Of a DNA stretch of 20,982 nt, positions 6,491 through 13,776 are shown one piece after another. Source of the stretch: an uncultured Oscillibacter sp. (GTDB lineage: Bacteria > Bacillota_A > Clostridia > Oscillospirales > Oscillospiraceae); contig CAQVQZ010000015.1 of NCBI GenBank assembly GCA_948902155.1, positions 1 to 20,982 of the forward strand. Direction: 5' to 3'. Below the pieces are notes generated by a model. That model had not been told where the DNA came from. It saw only the letters and a list, made by a program, of their open reading frames with translations, and did not search any database. The stretch's first letter is position 1; every line of letters starts with the position of its first letter. The position numbers and the translations under genes were made by a program.

Positions 6491-7951
6491 ATGTCTCTGA
6501 TCCAAGCGGAAAACCTGACGTTTTCCTACCCCGGCAGTCCCGACCTGGTGTTCGACCGCGCCAGCTTCCAGATCGACAGCCGCTGGAAGCTGGGCCTCAT
6601 CGGCCGGAATGGCCGGGGGAAGACCACCCTCCTCCGCCTCCTGCTGGGGGAATACCCCCACGGCGGGACCCTGACCTCCGGCCTGCCCTGTTCCTACTTT
6701 CCCCGCCCCATCCCGGAGCCGGACCGCCTGACGGCGGAGGTGCTGGAATCCCTGTGCCCCAGCGCGGAGAGCTGGCGCTTCCCCAAAGAACTGTCCCTTC
6801 TGGGCGTGGCGGAAGAGGCCCTTTGGAGGCCCTTCTCCACCCTTTCCAACGGGGAGCGGACCAAGGTCCTCCTGGCGGCGCTCTTCCTGGAGGAAGGCCG
6901 CTTTCCTCTCATCGACGAGCCCACCAACCACCTGGACGCCCATGGCCGGGCCTTAGCCGCCGCATACCTCCGCCGCCAGCCGGGCTTTATCCTGGTGTCC
7001 CACGACCGCCGCTTCCTGGACGGCTGCGTGGACCACATCCTGTCCCTGAACCGGGCGGACATCCAGGTCCAGGCCGGGAACTACACCACCTGGCGGGAGA
7101 ATTTTGACCGCCTCCAGCAGTTCGAGGAGGCGAAAAACGACCGCCTCCGGAAGGACGTGAAGCGCCTCCAGCAAGCGGCCCGCCGGACCGAAGCCTGGTC
7201 CGACCGGGTGGAGGCGTCCAAGATCGGGGCCTATGACAAGGGCTACGTGGGCCACAAATCCGCCAAGATGATGAAGCGGTCCAAATCCCTGGCCCTCCGC
7301 CGGGAGAAGGCCCTGGAGGAAACGGCCTCCCTGCTGAAAAACCGGGAGACGGCGGAGTCCCTGAAGCTCACCTGCCTGCCCCACCACGCCCGGCGGCTGA
7401 TTTCCTGCAGGGACCTGGCCCTGTGGTACGACGACCGCCGGGTCTGCGGCCCCCTGACCTTCACCCTGGAGCAGGGGGAGCGGGCGGCTCTGGAGGGCCC
7501 CAACGGCAGCGGCAAGAGCAGCCTTCTCAAGCTCCTGCTGGGCCAGTCCATCCGCCACACCGGGACCCTCACTCTGGCCCCCGGCCTGACCATCTCCTAC
7601 GTCCCCCAGGACACCTCGTTCCTCCAGGGGACCCTGACGGACTTCGCCCGGGAGCGGGGCCTCGACGAGAGCCTCTTCAAGGCCATCCTGCGGAAGCTGG
7701 GCTTCTCCCGGGAGCAGTTCCAGCGGGACCTGCGGGACTTCTCCGGCGGGCAGAAGAAGAAAACCCTCATCGCCGGGAGCCTTTGCCAGCCGGCCCATCT
7801 CTATGTGTGGGACGAGCCCCTGAACTTCGTGGACCTCGACTCCCGTCTCCAGATCGAGGACCTTCTTCACCGCTTCGCCCCCACGATGCTGTTTGTGGAG
7901 CATGACAAAGCCTTCCAGGAGGCCGCGGCCACCAAAACCGTCGCCCTGTAG
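6491..7951 (+). CDS. ABC-F ribosomal protection protein, Lsa type
   Basis: A 486-residue soluble protein with two ABC ATPase domains and no membrane segments. Domain 1 has Walker A GRNGRGKTT (about 38-46), signature LSNGERTK and Walker B LIDEPTNHLD. A basic linker (about 205-295), which reaches into the ribosome in this family, follows. Domain 2 has GPNGSGKSS, signature FSGGQKKK and the unusual Walker B WDEPLNFVD. The pairing of IDEPTNHLD with WDEPLN and the opening WKLGLIGRNGRGKTTLLRLL closely resemble Lsa(A)/Lsa(E)-type proteins, which displace lincosamides, streptogramin A and pleuromutilins from the ribosome; the drug profile here is unproven. Start ATG 6491 follows AAAGGAG at 8 bases; the in-frame extension to 6341 runs through leader hairpins and is rejected. 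Confidence 0.92.
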   Translation: MSLIQAENLTFSYPGSPDLVFDRASFQIDSRWKLGLIGRNGRGKTTLLRLLLGEYPHGGTLTSGLPCSYFPRPIPEPDRLTAEVLESLCPSAESWRFPKELSLLGVAEEALWRPFSTLSNGERTKVLLAALFLEEGRFPLIDEPTNHLDAHGRALAAAYLRRQPGFILVSHDRRFLDGCVDHILSLNRADIQVQAGNYTTWRENFDRLQQFEEAKNDRLRKDVKRLQQAARRTEAWSDRVEASKIGAYDKGYVGHKSAKMMKRSKSLALRREKALEETASLLKNRETAESLKLTCLPHHARRLISCRDLALWYDDRRVCGPLTFTLEQGERAALEGPNGSGKSSLLKLLLGQSIRHTGTLTLAPGLTISYVPQDTSFLQGTLTDFARERGLDESLFKAILRKLGFSREQFQRDLRDFSGGQKKKTLIAGSLCQPAHLYVWDEPLNFVDLDSRLQIEDLLHRFAPTMLFVEHDKAFQEAAATKTVAL

Positions 7952-7958
7952 AAAACCG

Positions 7959-8004
7959 AAAAAGACCCTGGAAGCCCCCAAACCGGAGCCTCCAGGGTCT
8001 TTTT
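7959..8004. terminator. Bidirectional terminator between convergent genes
   Basis: A perfect 14-bp stem, 7959-7972 with 7991-8004, starts with AAAAA and ends with TTTTT, so it works on both strands. It sits 7 bases after the ABC-F stop and touches the stop of the leftward small membrane protein gene. Confidence 0.9.
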
Positions 8005-8276
8005 CAAATGAGGGCGACGATCAGCCACAGCAGCCCGATGGCCCCCGCGCCCATGAGGGTGTAGACCGCCGGGCTGAGGTCCCGCCAGGCCCGGCTGAAC
8101 CGCCCGTGATCGCCCCCGGCGTAGTTCCGCGCCACCCGCCGGGCCTCCTCCACCAGCTCCCGGGCGGTGACGCCCTCCCCGGCGGCGTCGTTCCGGACGA
8201 TGAAGATCGCCTGCTCAAAAAACCGCTGGTCCGGGGAGTCCACCACGACCACTCTTCTGGAAATACCTTTCACCAT
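8004..8276 (-). CDS. Small conserved membrane protein (function unknown)
   Basis: A 90-residue protein: a basic N-terminus (MVKGISRRVVVVDSPD), a helix FFEQAIFIVRN and a mixed middle, then one C-terminal transmembrane helix (about 70-90, LMGAGAIGLLWLIVALI). The pattern VKG-RR-VVVV-SPD-FEQAIFIVR belongs to a small protein that I recall as common in clostridia and sometimes mislabelled as an initiation-factor fragment; that label has no support here. The ATG follows AGGAGG at 10 bases, which supports real translation. It is monocistronic and ends in the shared terminator with the ABC-F gene. Confidence 0.75.
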   Translation of the reverse strand: MVKGISRRVVVVDSPDQRFFEQAIFIVRNDAAGEGVTARELVEEARRVARNYAGGDHGRFSRAWRDLSPAVYTLMGAGAIGLLWLIVALI

Positions 8277-8308
8277 CTGCGAAATGCCTCCTGCGTGTTG
8301 ATGCTATT

Positions 8309-8493
8309 GTCAGCACAGTTGAAAAGGATCCCAAGGATTCTTTTCAATGCGGCGCTGTTTTACAGTGCCGCAAGCCGCACAAACGGTTTATTGTGCTTGA
8401 CTTCATAGGAATTGTAAGGGCGCTTCGCGCCCCGGCGGACTGTTGGTCCGCCGGTTGAAAAGAAGGATTCGCTTCTTTCTCAACTGCGATGAC
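8309..8493. repeat. 185-bp element with inverted ends, MITE-like
   Basis: The left end reads GTCAGCACAGTTGAAAAG (8309-8326) and the right end, read inward, GTCATCGCAGTTGAGAAAG. Each end folds on itself: 8319-8331 with 8335-8347 (12 of 13 bp), and about 8454-8464 with 8471-8482. The middle has two more hairpins, GGGCGC-TTC-GCGCCC (8418-8432) and a 9-bp stem CCGGCGGAC/GTCCGCCGG (8432-8454). No gene is inside. A lone end lies at 284-301. Confidence 0.5.
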
Positions 8494-8856
8494 GATATCA
8501 GTTTTCCAGCTCATGGGGAAATTTATACCTGAAACAGGAAAGCTTGGTTCGATTTTGGAACCTGCCGCCATGACTTTTCAGAAAGGCGGGAATGACTTCA
8601 GGGTGAGGCGGTTTTTAGTGGCCCGAGTGTTATCCACCGGCGCTGGCCTTGTCCGCGTGGGCATTGCAGTATTTCGCAGCGCAAGCGTTCCGCCTGCTGA
8701 CGCAAAATGCGCGGACATGGGCGGACCCATGTGCCCACCAATTAAAGATATGGTGTGGCTATATGCTATATGGCAAGGGAAACCAACCAGACCAGCGTGT
8801 TTGACCGTCCATTTTCAATATACAACTTGCCAATACAAAATTTTTGAAAAAAACTC
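8494..8856. other. Intergenic stretch without a convincing gene
   Basis: A 123-codon open frame crosses this stretch but has no ribosome site and no recognisable protein. The segment about 8650-8740 contains inverted matches GTCCGC/GCGGAC and GTGGGCA/TGCCCAC plus a small hairpin CATGGG-CGGA-CCCATG, and looks like another palindromic repeat. The tRNA promoter begins at 8857. Confidence 0.45.
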
Positions 8857-8885
8857 TTGACAATTTCCGCGACCTTTGCTATTAT
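8857..8885 (+). promoter_or_regulatory. Sigma-A promoter of the tRNA-Ala gene
   Basis: TTGACA (8857-8862), 17-base spacer, TATTAT (8880-8885); an overlapping TATAAT at 8883 would give a 20-base spacer. The mature tRNA begins at 8917. Confidence 0.8.
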
Positions 8886-8916
8886 AATCACTGTTCTGAT
8901 GAGGAACGCTTGATTT

Positions 8917-8992
<76 letters not shown>

Positions 8993-9007
8993 CAGGGAAA
9001 CCGAGGG

Positions 9008-9040
9008 AAAGCCTTGGACCATAATGGTCCAGGGCTTTTT
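9008..9040 (+). terminator. Terminator after tRNA-Ala
   Basis: Stem AAAGCCTTGGACCA (9008-9021) with TGGTCCAGGGCTTT (9025-9038), one mismatch, loop TAA, ending in TTTTT. Confidence 0.85.
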
Positions 9041-9247
9041 CCTTTGTGTTGGGAGGGCGAAGGGGATGTAGACAGAATGCGGGATACAGCCTGCCCGACC
9101 TTGCTGCTCCTTGGGAATTTTAGGGTTATAGCTGCGGGTTTGGCTCCTGGCTTTTCTGTTGGTCTAGGTTTGTTGTGGATACTCCGGCTTCGTTAACGCT
9201 GGCAGGGAGGGAACCATTTGGAAATGATAGCCGTTTTGAAAACATGC

Positions 9248-9480
9248 AAAAAAGAACGGCGCGCGTTTGGCAGAATCAAACGCCTGCCGCATATGAACGC
9301 ATGGGCAGACGGCTTTTCGCGCGCTTCTCCTCCGGAAAACCCCTTGCAATTTGGCGGAATCGGAGGTAAAATAGAGGACGGAAACATAAAATGCGGCAGG
9401 CCGCCGGGTGTCGGCAGCATCCAGCGGCCCTGTACGAGTGCGATTACCACTCAGCACAGCAGTTTCAACTGCACCACAGG
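9248..9480 (-). ncRNA. Hairpin-rich stretch with strong promoters, possible RNA (strand uncertain)
   Basis: On the minus strand TTGCAA, 17 bases and TATAAT (9511-9484) would start RNA near 9477. Three stems follow: GCAGTT/AACTGC (9459-9472), GAGTG/CACTC (9436-9452) and GGCCGC/GCGGCC (9399-9429). The first two can be enclosed by CCTGT/ACAGG (9476-9480 with 9429-9433) as a three-way junction. A 7-bp hairpin (9263-9283) with six T at 9253-9248 could terminate it. A second, opposing promoter, TTGCAA-N17-TAAAAT (9344-9372, plus strand), reads into the same stems, so the transcribed strand is unclear. Short frames on both strands lack ribosome sites. Not recognised. Confidence 0.3.
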
Positions 9481-9520
9481 CTTATTATACCCATTCCTCT
9501 CCGCTTTTGCAAGGGCGGAG

Positions 9521-9635
9521 GAAGCGTTCCCACACCTACCTTTCCCTGCTGTCATCCCTCGCTTCCCCGGCCCGGAGGGGTCCGTTCGCCGGAAGGACCT
9601 TGTTTCCCTGGAATTCCTTTCCACACCGCAAGCAG
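9521..9635. other. Remainder of a gene-free stretch
   Basis: The gap between the tRNA terminator and the acetyltransferase remnant runs about 700 bases. Apart from the structured region, the GC hairpin at 9636 and the terminator at 9703, I see no gene or signal in it. Confidence 0.4.
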
Positions 9636-9666
9636 ACCGCCCCCGCGCCTTTGGCGCGGGGGCGGT
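9636..9666 (+). terminator. GC-rich hairpin, terminator-like
   Basis: A perfect 14-bp stem ACCGCCCCCGCGCC (9636-9649) with GGCGCGGGGGCGGT (9653-9666), loop TTT, followed by TTTCCGTTTG. No rightward gene ends just before it. Its right arm belongs to the repeat copied at 10396. Confidence 0.5.
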
Positions 9667-9678
9667 TTCCGTTTGCCG
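9653..9678 (+). repeat. 26-bp direct repeat, copy 1
   Basis: Identical over 26 bases to 10396-10421, beginning GGCGCGGGGGCGGTTTCC. After a short variable stretch both copies continue with AATGGGCGG. The two copies bracket the broken acetyltransferase gene. Confidence 0.75.
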
Positions 9679-9698
9679 GAATGGGCGGAAGTTGCGCT

Positions 9699-9727
9699 AA
9701 AAACAACAATAGCACTTATATTGTTGT
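9699..9727 (-). terminator. Terminator of the acetyltransferase-like gene
   Basis: A 9-bp stem (9719-9727 with 9703-9711), loop of 7, followed on the minus strand by TTTT. It lies 11 bases after the stop codon at 9738. Confidence 0.8.
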
Positions 9728-9737
9728 CTCGGTCAAT

Positions 9738-10315
9738 TTATTCTGCGGAAAAATAGCGTATAATCTTGCACGGATTCCCTGCGGCAAGACAATTTGCCGG
9801 AATTGATCGATTCACCACGCTCCCTGCTCCAATAACGCTGTTTTCCCCTATGGTCACTCCCGGCAGCAGAATGCTTCCGGCCCCAATCCACGCGTTGTCT
9901 TTTATTTCCACTGGACGGGCATATGTTCGGAACCACGTTGTTTTGCGTTCTTTCCAGTCCGGAACCAGACGTTCCTGCGGCAATACCGGGTGGGAAGATG
10001 TGTAAATCTGTACATTCGACGCAATCAATACCCGGTTCCCAATTTGGATTGGCTTGTTGTCCACAAATGTACAGTTCATATTGATGATTACGTCGTTGCC
10101 TATAAATATGTTTTTCCCGTGGTCGCAATGAAACGGCGTGTCAACCGCCACATTTTCGCCGATTCCGCCGAATAGCTCTTTAAGGATGGCGCGTCTTTTT
10201 TCGGTATCCGTGTAATCCGAAAGAGGTATTCCCGCGTAAGCTCTCTTGCACGCGCTATTTGCTTTAAAGTATCCTGGCCTGCTGTTTCTAAAAAATCCTT
10301 TTCCTCATATTGCAT
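9738..10315 (-). pseudogene. Maltose/galactoside O-acetyltransferase-like gene with a frameshift
   Basis: The left-handed beta-helix acetyltransferase (LacA/Maa family, acetyl-CoA to a sugar hydroxyl) is split over two frames. The first frame, ATG 10315 behind TAGGAG, gives the N-terminal cap helices MQYEEKDFLETAGQD to LFRITRIPKK. It then loses the frame at a run of six A (T6 on the plus strand, 10196-10201) and continues as unrelated residues. Shifting frame there restores EKRRAILKELFGGIGENV and runs straight into TPFHCDHGKNIFIG and the hexapeptide repeats, ending AAGNPCKII. The helix part holds the expected catalytic His (TSSHPVLP). Restoring a seventh A would give one protein of about 192 residues. 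Either a real mutation, a slippage switch or a read error. Confidence 0.85.
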
Positions 10316-10395
10316 GGTAGTTCTCCTACAATTTGTTTCCCCCAAACAGAGCTTTCCAATTACTCGCGCGGTGTGCCGAAAAACACATCGCCAAA

Positions 10396-10421
10396 GGCGC
10401 GGGGGCGGTTTCCGTTTGCCG
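10396..10421 (+). repeat. 26-bp direct repeat, copy 2
   Basis: Same 26 bases as 9653-9678. This copy lacks the left arm of the GC-rich hairpin but has its own small stem, TTTGCCG-AAA-CGGCAAA (10415-10431). It lies between the start of the acetyltransferase remnant and the end of the immunity-like gene. Confidence 0.75.
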
Positions 10422-10470
10422 AAACGGCAAAATGGGCGGTTCCTCGTCATGGAAGACCGGAAATTGCGCA

Positions 10471-10857
10471 TCAGTCCAAATCACATGGAACCGCACCCAA
10501 AAAGGTCACTGGCGCATGGGGATTTGGAGTGCTTTCTTCAAGATCATACTTGTAATTATAGACCAAAATCGCCGCGTTGCAGGGCTTTTCCAAGCCCTCC
10601 GGAAAAAGCTTTTTCAGCTCCGGACCTATGGCCGAACCTTCGGAATAATGGCAGGCCAGCGCTTCCGGGTCTGTTGTCAACTCATGCACACTCCGCTCCG
10701 AAAAATCGATGTCAAACGGATAGATGTCGCATCCGCCAAAAAAATCCTGGCTAAAAGGACAGATATCCCGTCCGGCCATGCCGTCAAAATATTCCCTTAG
10801 AGCTCTATCTGTTTCAAACACGCCCGCCCACACGGATACAATCCCTTCCTGCTCCAT
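10471..10857 (-). CDS. Immunity protein 22-like (Imm22) family protein
   Basis: A 128-residue acidic soluble protein. The opening VSVWAGVFETDRALREYF, the central CPFSQDFFGGCDIYPFDIDF, the following SVHELTTDPEALACHYSEGS, and AAILVYNYKYD near the end match my recollection of the Imm22 family. Imm22 members neutralise toxins of polymorphic toxin or contact-dependent systems. ATG 10857 follows GGAGGAGG, so translation is likely efficient. No toxin, secretion or DNA-delivery gene is adjacent, so it is an orphan immunity gene or a stand-alone homologue. Neighbouring repeats and the broken acetyltransferase suggest a rearranged accessory patch. The family call rests on memory of the pattern, not a search. 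Confidence 0.7.
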   Translation of the reverse strand: MEQEGIVSVWAGVFETDRALREYFDGMAGRDICPFSQDFFGGCDIYPFDIDFSERSVHELTTDPEALACHYSEGSAIGPELKKLFPEGLEKPCNAAILVYNYKYDLEESTPNPHAPVTFLGAVPCDLD

Positions 10858-10940
10858 TAAAAATCCCTCCTCCGGAAACTCCGATTTGATGCTCCAATCA
10901 TATCACAGCGCCCAATGCTCACCCTTCGGCGGTGTTCCTC

Positions 10941-12272
10941 TTACCGCTTCCGCGCCGCCGAGGAGCCCACGCCCAGCTCCATGCGGTACTTCGCCACCGT
11001 CCGCCGGGCCACAAAAATCCCCCTGGACGCCAGCAGGCCGCAGAGGGCCTGGTCGCTGAGGGGCTTCCGGGGGTCCTCCTCCTTCACCAGCATCAGCAGC
11101 GTCCGCTTCGCCGCCTGGCGAGAAACGCCGCCGCCGCTGACCGGGCGGCTGAAAAACCAGCGCAGGGGATAGGTCCCCCGGCGGCACTGGAGATACTTCC
11201 CCCGGACGGCCCGGGAGACCGTGGAGGGGTGCAGCTCCAGCCGCTCCGCCAGGGCGGTGAGGGTCATGGGGGACAGCTCTCCGGCCTCCCCGGAAAAGAA
11301 GGGGCGCTGGGCCTCCAGCGCCGCCTCGGCGCAGCGGCGGAGGGTGCCCCCCCGGCGCTCCAGATTCTCCAGCAGCCACTTGGCCTGCTGGAGCTTCTGG
11401 CGGAGATAGTCCCGGGTCTCCTGGTCGCCGGATTCTTTTAACAGCCGGAGATAGTAGTCGTTGACGGAGACGCGGGGGAGGTAGTAGTCGTTCAGAATGA
11501 CTTTCAGCTCCCCCTCCAGCTCCGCCACAAAGACGTCCGGCCGGATGTACACGGTGGGTTCCGCCCCCTGGAAGGCCCGGCCCGGATGGGGCTCCAGGCC
11601 GGAGATCACCCGCTCCGCCGCCCGGACCGCCTGGACCTCCACCCCCAGCTTCTGGGCGATGGCGGCGTAATGCTTCCGCCCCAGCTCCGGCAGGAACCGG
11701 GCGGCGACGTCCATAGCCACGGGGTCCGCCCCCTCCCGGCGGCTGAGCTGAAGCAGGAGGCACTCGGACAGGCTCCGGGCCCCCACCCCAGGCGGGTCCA
11801 GGCCCTGCACGGTCTCCAGGGCCTGGTCCACCAGGGCCTGGGGAATCTTCATGCCGCACAGGCCGTCCAGGTCCTCCTGGGCCAGATACCCGTCCTCGTC
11901 CACCAGCTCCGCCAGGTAATCGCAGAGGGCTTTCAGGGGCTTTGCCAGCCGGAGGCGGTGGAGCTGGTCCCGGAGGAAGGCGGACAGGCTCTCCAGCTCC
12001 CGGTCCGCCTGTCCGGCCTCCATGCCTCCCTCCTCGTGGAGGAAGGTGGCCCGGCCCACCCCGCCGTCGATCCAGCCCGCCTGGCGGCGGAGGGCCTCAT
12101 AGTCCCGCTCCGGCGGGTCGGACTGGTCCAGCAGGGGGTTTTCCTCCGCCATCCGGCCGATGTACTCCAGCAGCTCCTGGGAGGTCATTTGCAGGACCTC
12201 CATGGATTGCAGGAGCTGGGGCGTCAGCTTCAGCTCCTGGCGCAGTTCGGTTTTCAGCTGGACAAGGCTCAC
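10941..12272 (-). CDS. rpoN: RNA polymerase sigma-54 factor RpoN
   Basis: A 443-residue sigma-54. Region I at the N-terminus (LKLTPQLLQSMEVLQMTSQELLEYI) contacts activators. An acidic linker (about 50-100) is followed by the core-binding domain, with the segment GLDPPGVGARSLSECLLLQL. The DNA-binding part has a helix-turn-helix (LELHPSTVSRAVRGKYLQ) and the RpoN box ARRTVAKYR at about 422-430, which reads the -24 element. Start is GTG 12272 behind CGGAG at 9 bases. It lies 97 bases downstream of the sigma-54 activator gene in the same direction, the gap being an A/T-rich inverted repeat, so the two are probably co-transcribed. I found no clear -24/-12 promoter in the window. Confidence 0.96.
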   Translation of the reverse strand: MSLVQLKTELRQELKLTPQLLQSMEVLQMTSQELLEYIGRMAEENPLLDQSDPPERDYEALRRQAGWIDGGVGRATFLHEEGGMEAGQADRELESLSAFLRDQLHRLRLAKPLKALCDYLAELVDEDGYLAQEDLDGLCGMKIPQALVDQALETVQGLDPPGVGARSLSECLLLQLSRREGADPVAMDVAARFLPELGRKHYAAIAQKLGVEVQAVRAAERVISGLEPHPGRAFQGAEPTVYIRPDVFVAELEGELKVILNDYYLPRVSVNDYYLRLLKESGDQETRDYLRQKLQQAKWLLENLERRGGTLRRCAEAALEAQRPFFSGEAGELSPMTLTALAERLELHPSTVSRAVRGKYLQCRRGTYPLRWFFSRPVSGGGVSRQAAKRTLLMLVKEEDPRKPLSDQALCGLLASRGIFVARRTVAKYRMELGVGSSAARKR

Positions 12273-12289
12273 AACCGTTCACTCCGTTC

Positions 12290-12371
12290 AATTAGGAATT
12301 AGAAATTAGGAATTGAGAGGACGTCCTCCGGGACGGGAAAATTCCTAATTCCTCATTCCTCATTCCTAATT
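12290..12371. repeat. A/T-rich palindromic repeat between the activator gene and rpoN
   Basis: The left arm has two copies of AATTAGGAATT (12290-12300 and 12304-12314). The right arm has AATTCCTAATT (12340-12350) and ATTCCTAATT (12362-12371). The loop carries GAGGACGTCCTC. The right arm provides the TAA stop of the activator gene (12370-12372). The RNA would fold into a long stem between the two cistrons. Confidence 0.7.
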
Positions 12372-13776
12372 AATTCACGTACTTTGCCACCTTCCGGGCC
12401 GCCGTGGCCTGAGAGATGCCCAGTTCCCGGGCCACCGCCACGGTGGTGCCCCAGCGGCGGTAGGACTCCCGGATGATCTGGCCCTCGTAGGCGTCCATCC
12501 GCTCCGCCAGGGTGCCCTCCTGGGACGGGGACGGGGCGGCGGAGCCGGTGAACTCCGCCGGAAGATGCCCCACGTCTACGATGGGGTCCTGGACGGTGAT
12601 AGCCAAACGTTCAATCAGGTTTTCCAGCTGGCGGACGTTGCCCGGCCAGTCGTACCGCTCCAGAAAGGCCAGCAGCCGGGGGCTGAAGGTCATGGACTTG
12701 TCGTACTCCCCGCAGAAGCGGGCCAGGAACTGGTGGGCCAGGGGCAGGATGTCCTCCCGCCGCTGGCGCAGGGGCGGGATGTGGATGCGGATGACGTTGA
12801 GGCGGTAGAAGAGGTCGGAGCGGAACAGGCCCCGCTGGACCGCCTCCTCCAGGTTGCGGTTGGTTGCCACCAGGAGGCGGAAATTCAGCTCGATGCGCTT
12901 GTTGCCGGACAGGCGCTCGATGGTTTTCTCCTGAATCAATTGCAGCAGCTTGGACTGGATGTGGGCGGGGAGCTCGCCGATCTCGTCCAGGAAGAGGGTT
13001 CCGTTGTTGGCCAGCTCGATCTTGCCGATCTTGCCGGAGCTGGAGGCCCCGGTGAAGGCTCCCTTCTCATAGCCGAAGAGCTCGGACTCGATGAGGTTCT
13101 CGTGGAGCACGGCGCAGTTGACCTCGATGAAGGGCCCGTCGGCCCGGCTGCTCATGGCGTGGATGGCCTTGGCCACGGCGCTTTTGCCCACGCCGGTTTC
13201 CCCGGTGATCAGGATGTTGGCCTTGGTGTTGGCGGTGTTCTGCATCAGGGTCCAGAGGCGCTGCATGGAGGCGCTTTTGAAAATCAGGCTGGTGGAGGTG
13301 GCCCGGGTGCGGAGCTCGGCGATCTCCTGGGTGTACTGCTGGAGGGAGTCCTGGAGGTGGCGGTAGTTCCGCTGGATGGCGTTGATCTGCTCCATGGACA
13401 CGGTGTTGAAGCAGACGGCGAATTTCAGCTCGCCGATGCTGTCGAACAGGGGGATGCCCACGGTCATGACGTTCTTGTGGGAGTGGTTGATGGTCTGGGT
13501 GGCGGTGATCTTCTTCTTCTGCCGGATGACCTCGGCGGTGACGCAGGGGGAGAAGGTGCCGTCCGCCTCCAGGTCGAAGGCGGAGCGGCCCACGATGGAG
13601 TCGTGGACGAAGCCGAAGTTCTTTTCGTAGCTCTCGCTGACCCGGAGGATGGTGCCCTTGGCGTCGGAGAGCATCATGTCGTCCGCCAGGACCAGGTTGT
13701 TCTCGGGGCTGAGGATGTCGAACAGGCCCCGGAGGTTGATGTCGTCGTCGAAGAGGGTGGTGAAATCAGGCGCCAT
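12370..13776 (-). CDS. Sigma-54-dependent transcriptional activator (PAS, AAA+, Fis-type HTH)
   Basis: A 468-residue enhancer-binding protein. Residues about 25-130 form a PAS-type sensor (ADDMMLSDAKGTILRVSESYEKNFG) with a short coiled coil (about 128-158) after it. The AAA+ domain has Walker A GETGVGKS (192-199), the sigma-54-contacting GAFTGA loop (239-244), Walker B LFLDEI (261-266) and FRSDLFYRLNV. A Fis-like helix-turn-helix (about 445-466) ends the protein. All parts needed to open sigma-54 promoters are intact; the signal and target genes are unknown. There is no receiver domain. Start is ATG 13776 behind AAAGGAGG at 8 bases; a longer frame to 13833 would run through that site and is rejected. 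Its partner sigma factor is encoded next. Confidence 0.93.
   Translation of the reverse strand: MAPDFTTLFDDDINLRGLFDILSPENNLVLADDMMLSDAKGTILRVSESYEKNFGFVHDSIVGRSAFDLEADGTFSPCVTAEVIRQKKKITATQTINHSHKNVMTVGIPLFDSIGELKFAVCFNTVSMEQINAIQRNYRHLQDSLQQYTQEIAELRTRATSTSLIFKSASMQRLWTLMQNTANTKANILITGETGVGKSAVAKAIHAMSSRADGPFIEVNCAVLHENLIESELFGYEKGAFTGASSSGKIGKIELANNGTLFLDEIGELPAHIQSKLLQLIQEKTIERLSGNKRIELNFRLLVATNRNLEEAVQRGLFRSDLFYRLNVIRIHIPPLRQRREDILPLAHQFLARFCGEYDKSMTFSPRLLAFLERYDWPGNVRQLENLIERLAITVQDPIVDVGHLPAEFTGSAAPSPSQEGTLAERMDAYEGQIIRESYRRWGTTVAVARELGISQATAARKVAKYVN

Noticed and set aside
8489..8860. 123-codon plus-strand frame before tRNA-Ala
   Set aside because: No ribosome site, runs through the end of a repeat and over the tRNA promoter, no family resemblance.
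9391..9806. Overlapping plus-strand frames of 121-132 codons
   Set aside because: They cross hairpins and terminators and have poor start contexts; codon pattern not gene-like.
10190..10205. Programmed -1 frameshift in the acetyltransferase
   Set aside because: The A-run is out of phase for the classical A AAA AAG heptamer and the family does not normally use frameshifting; a one-base deletion is simpler.
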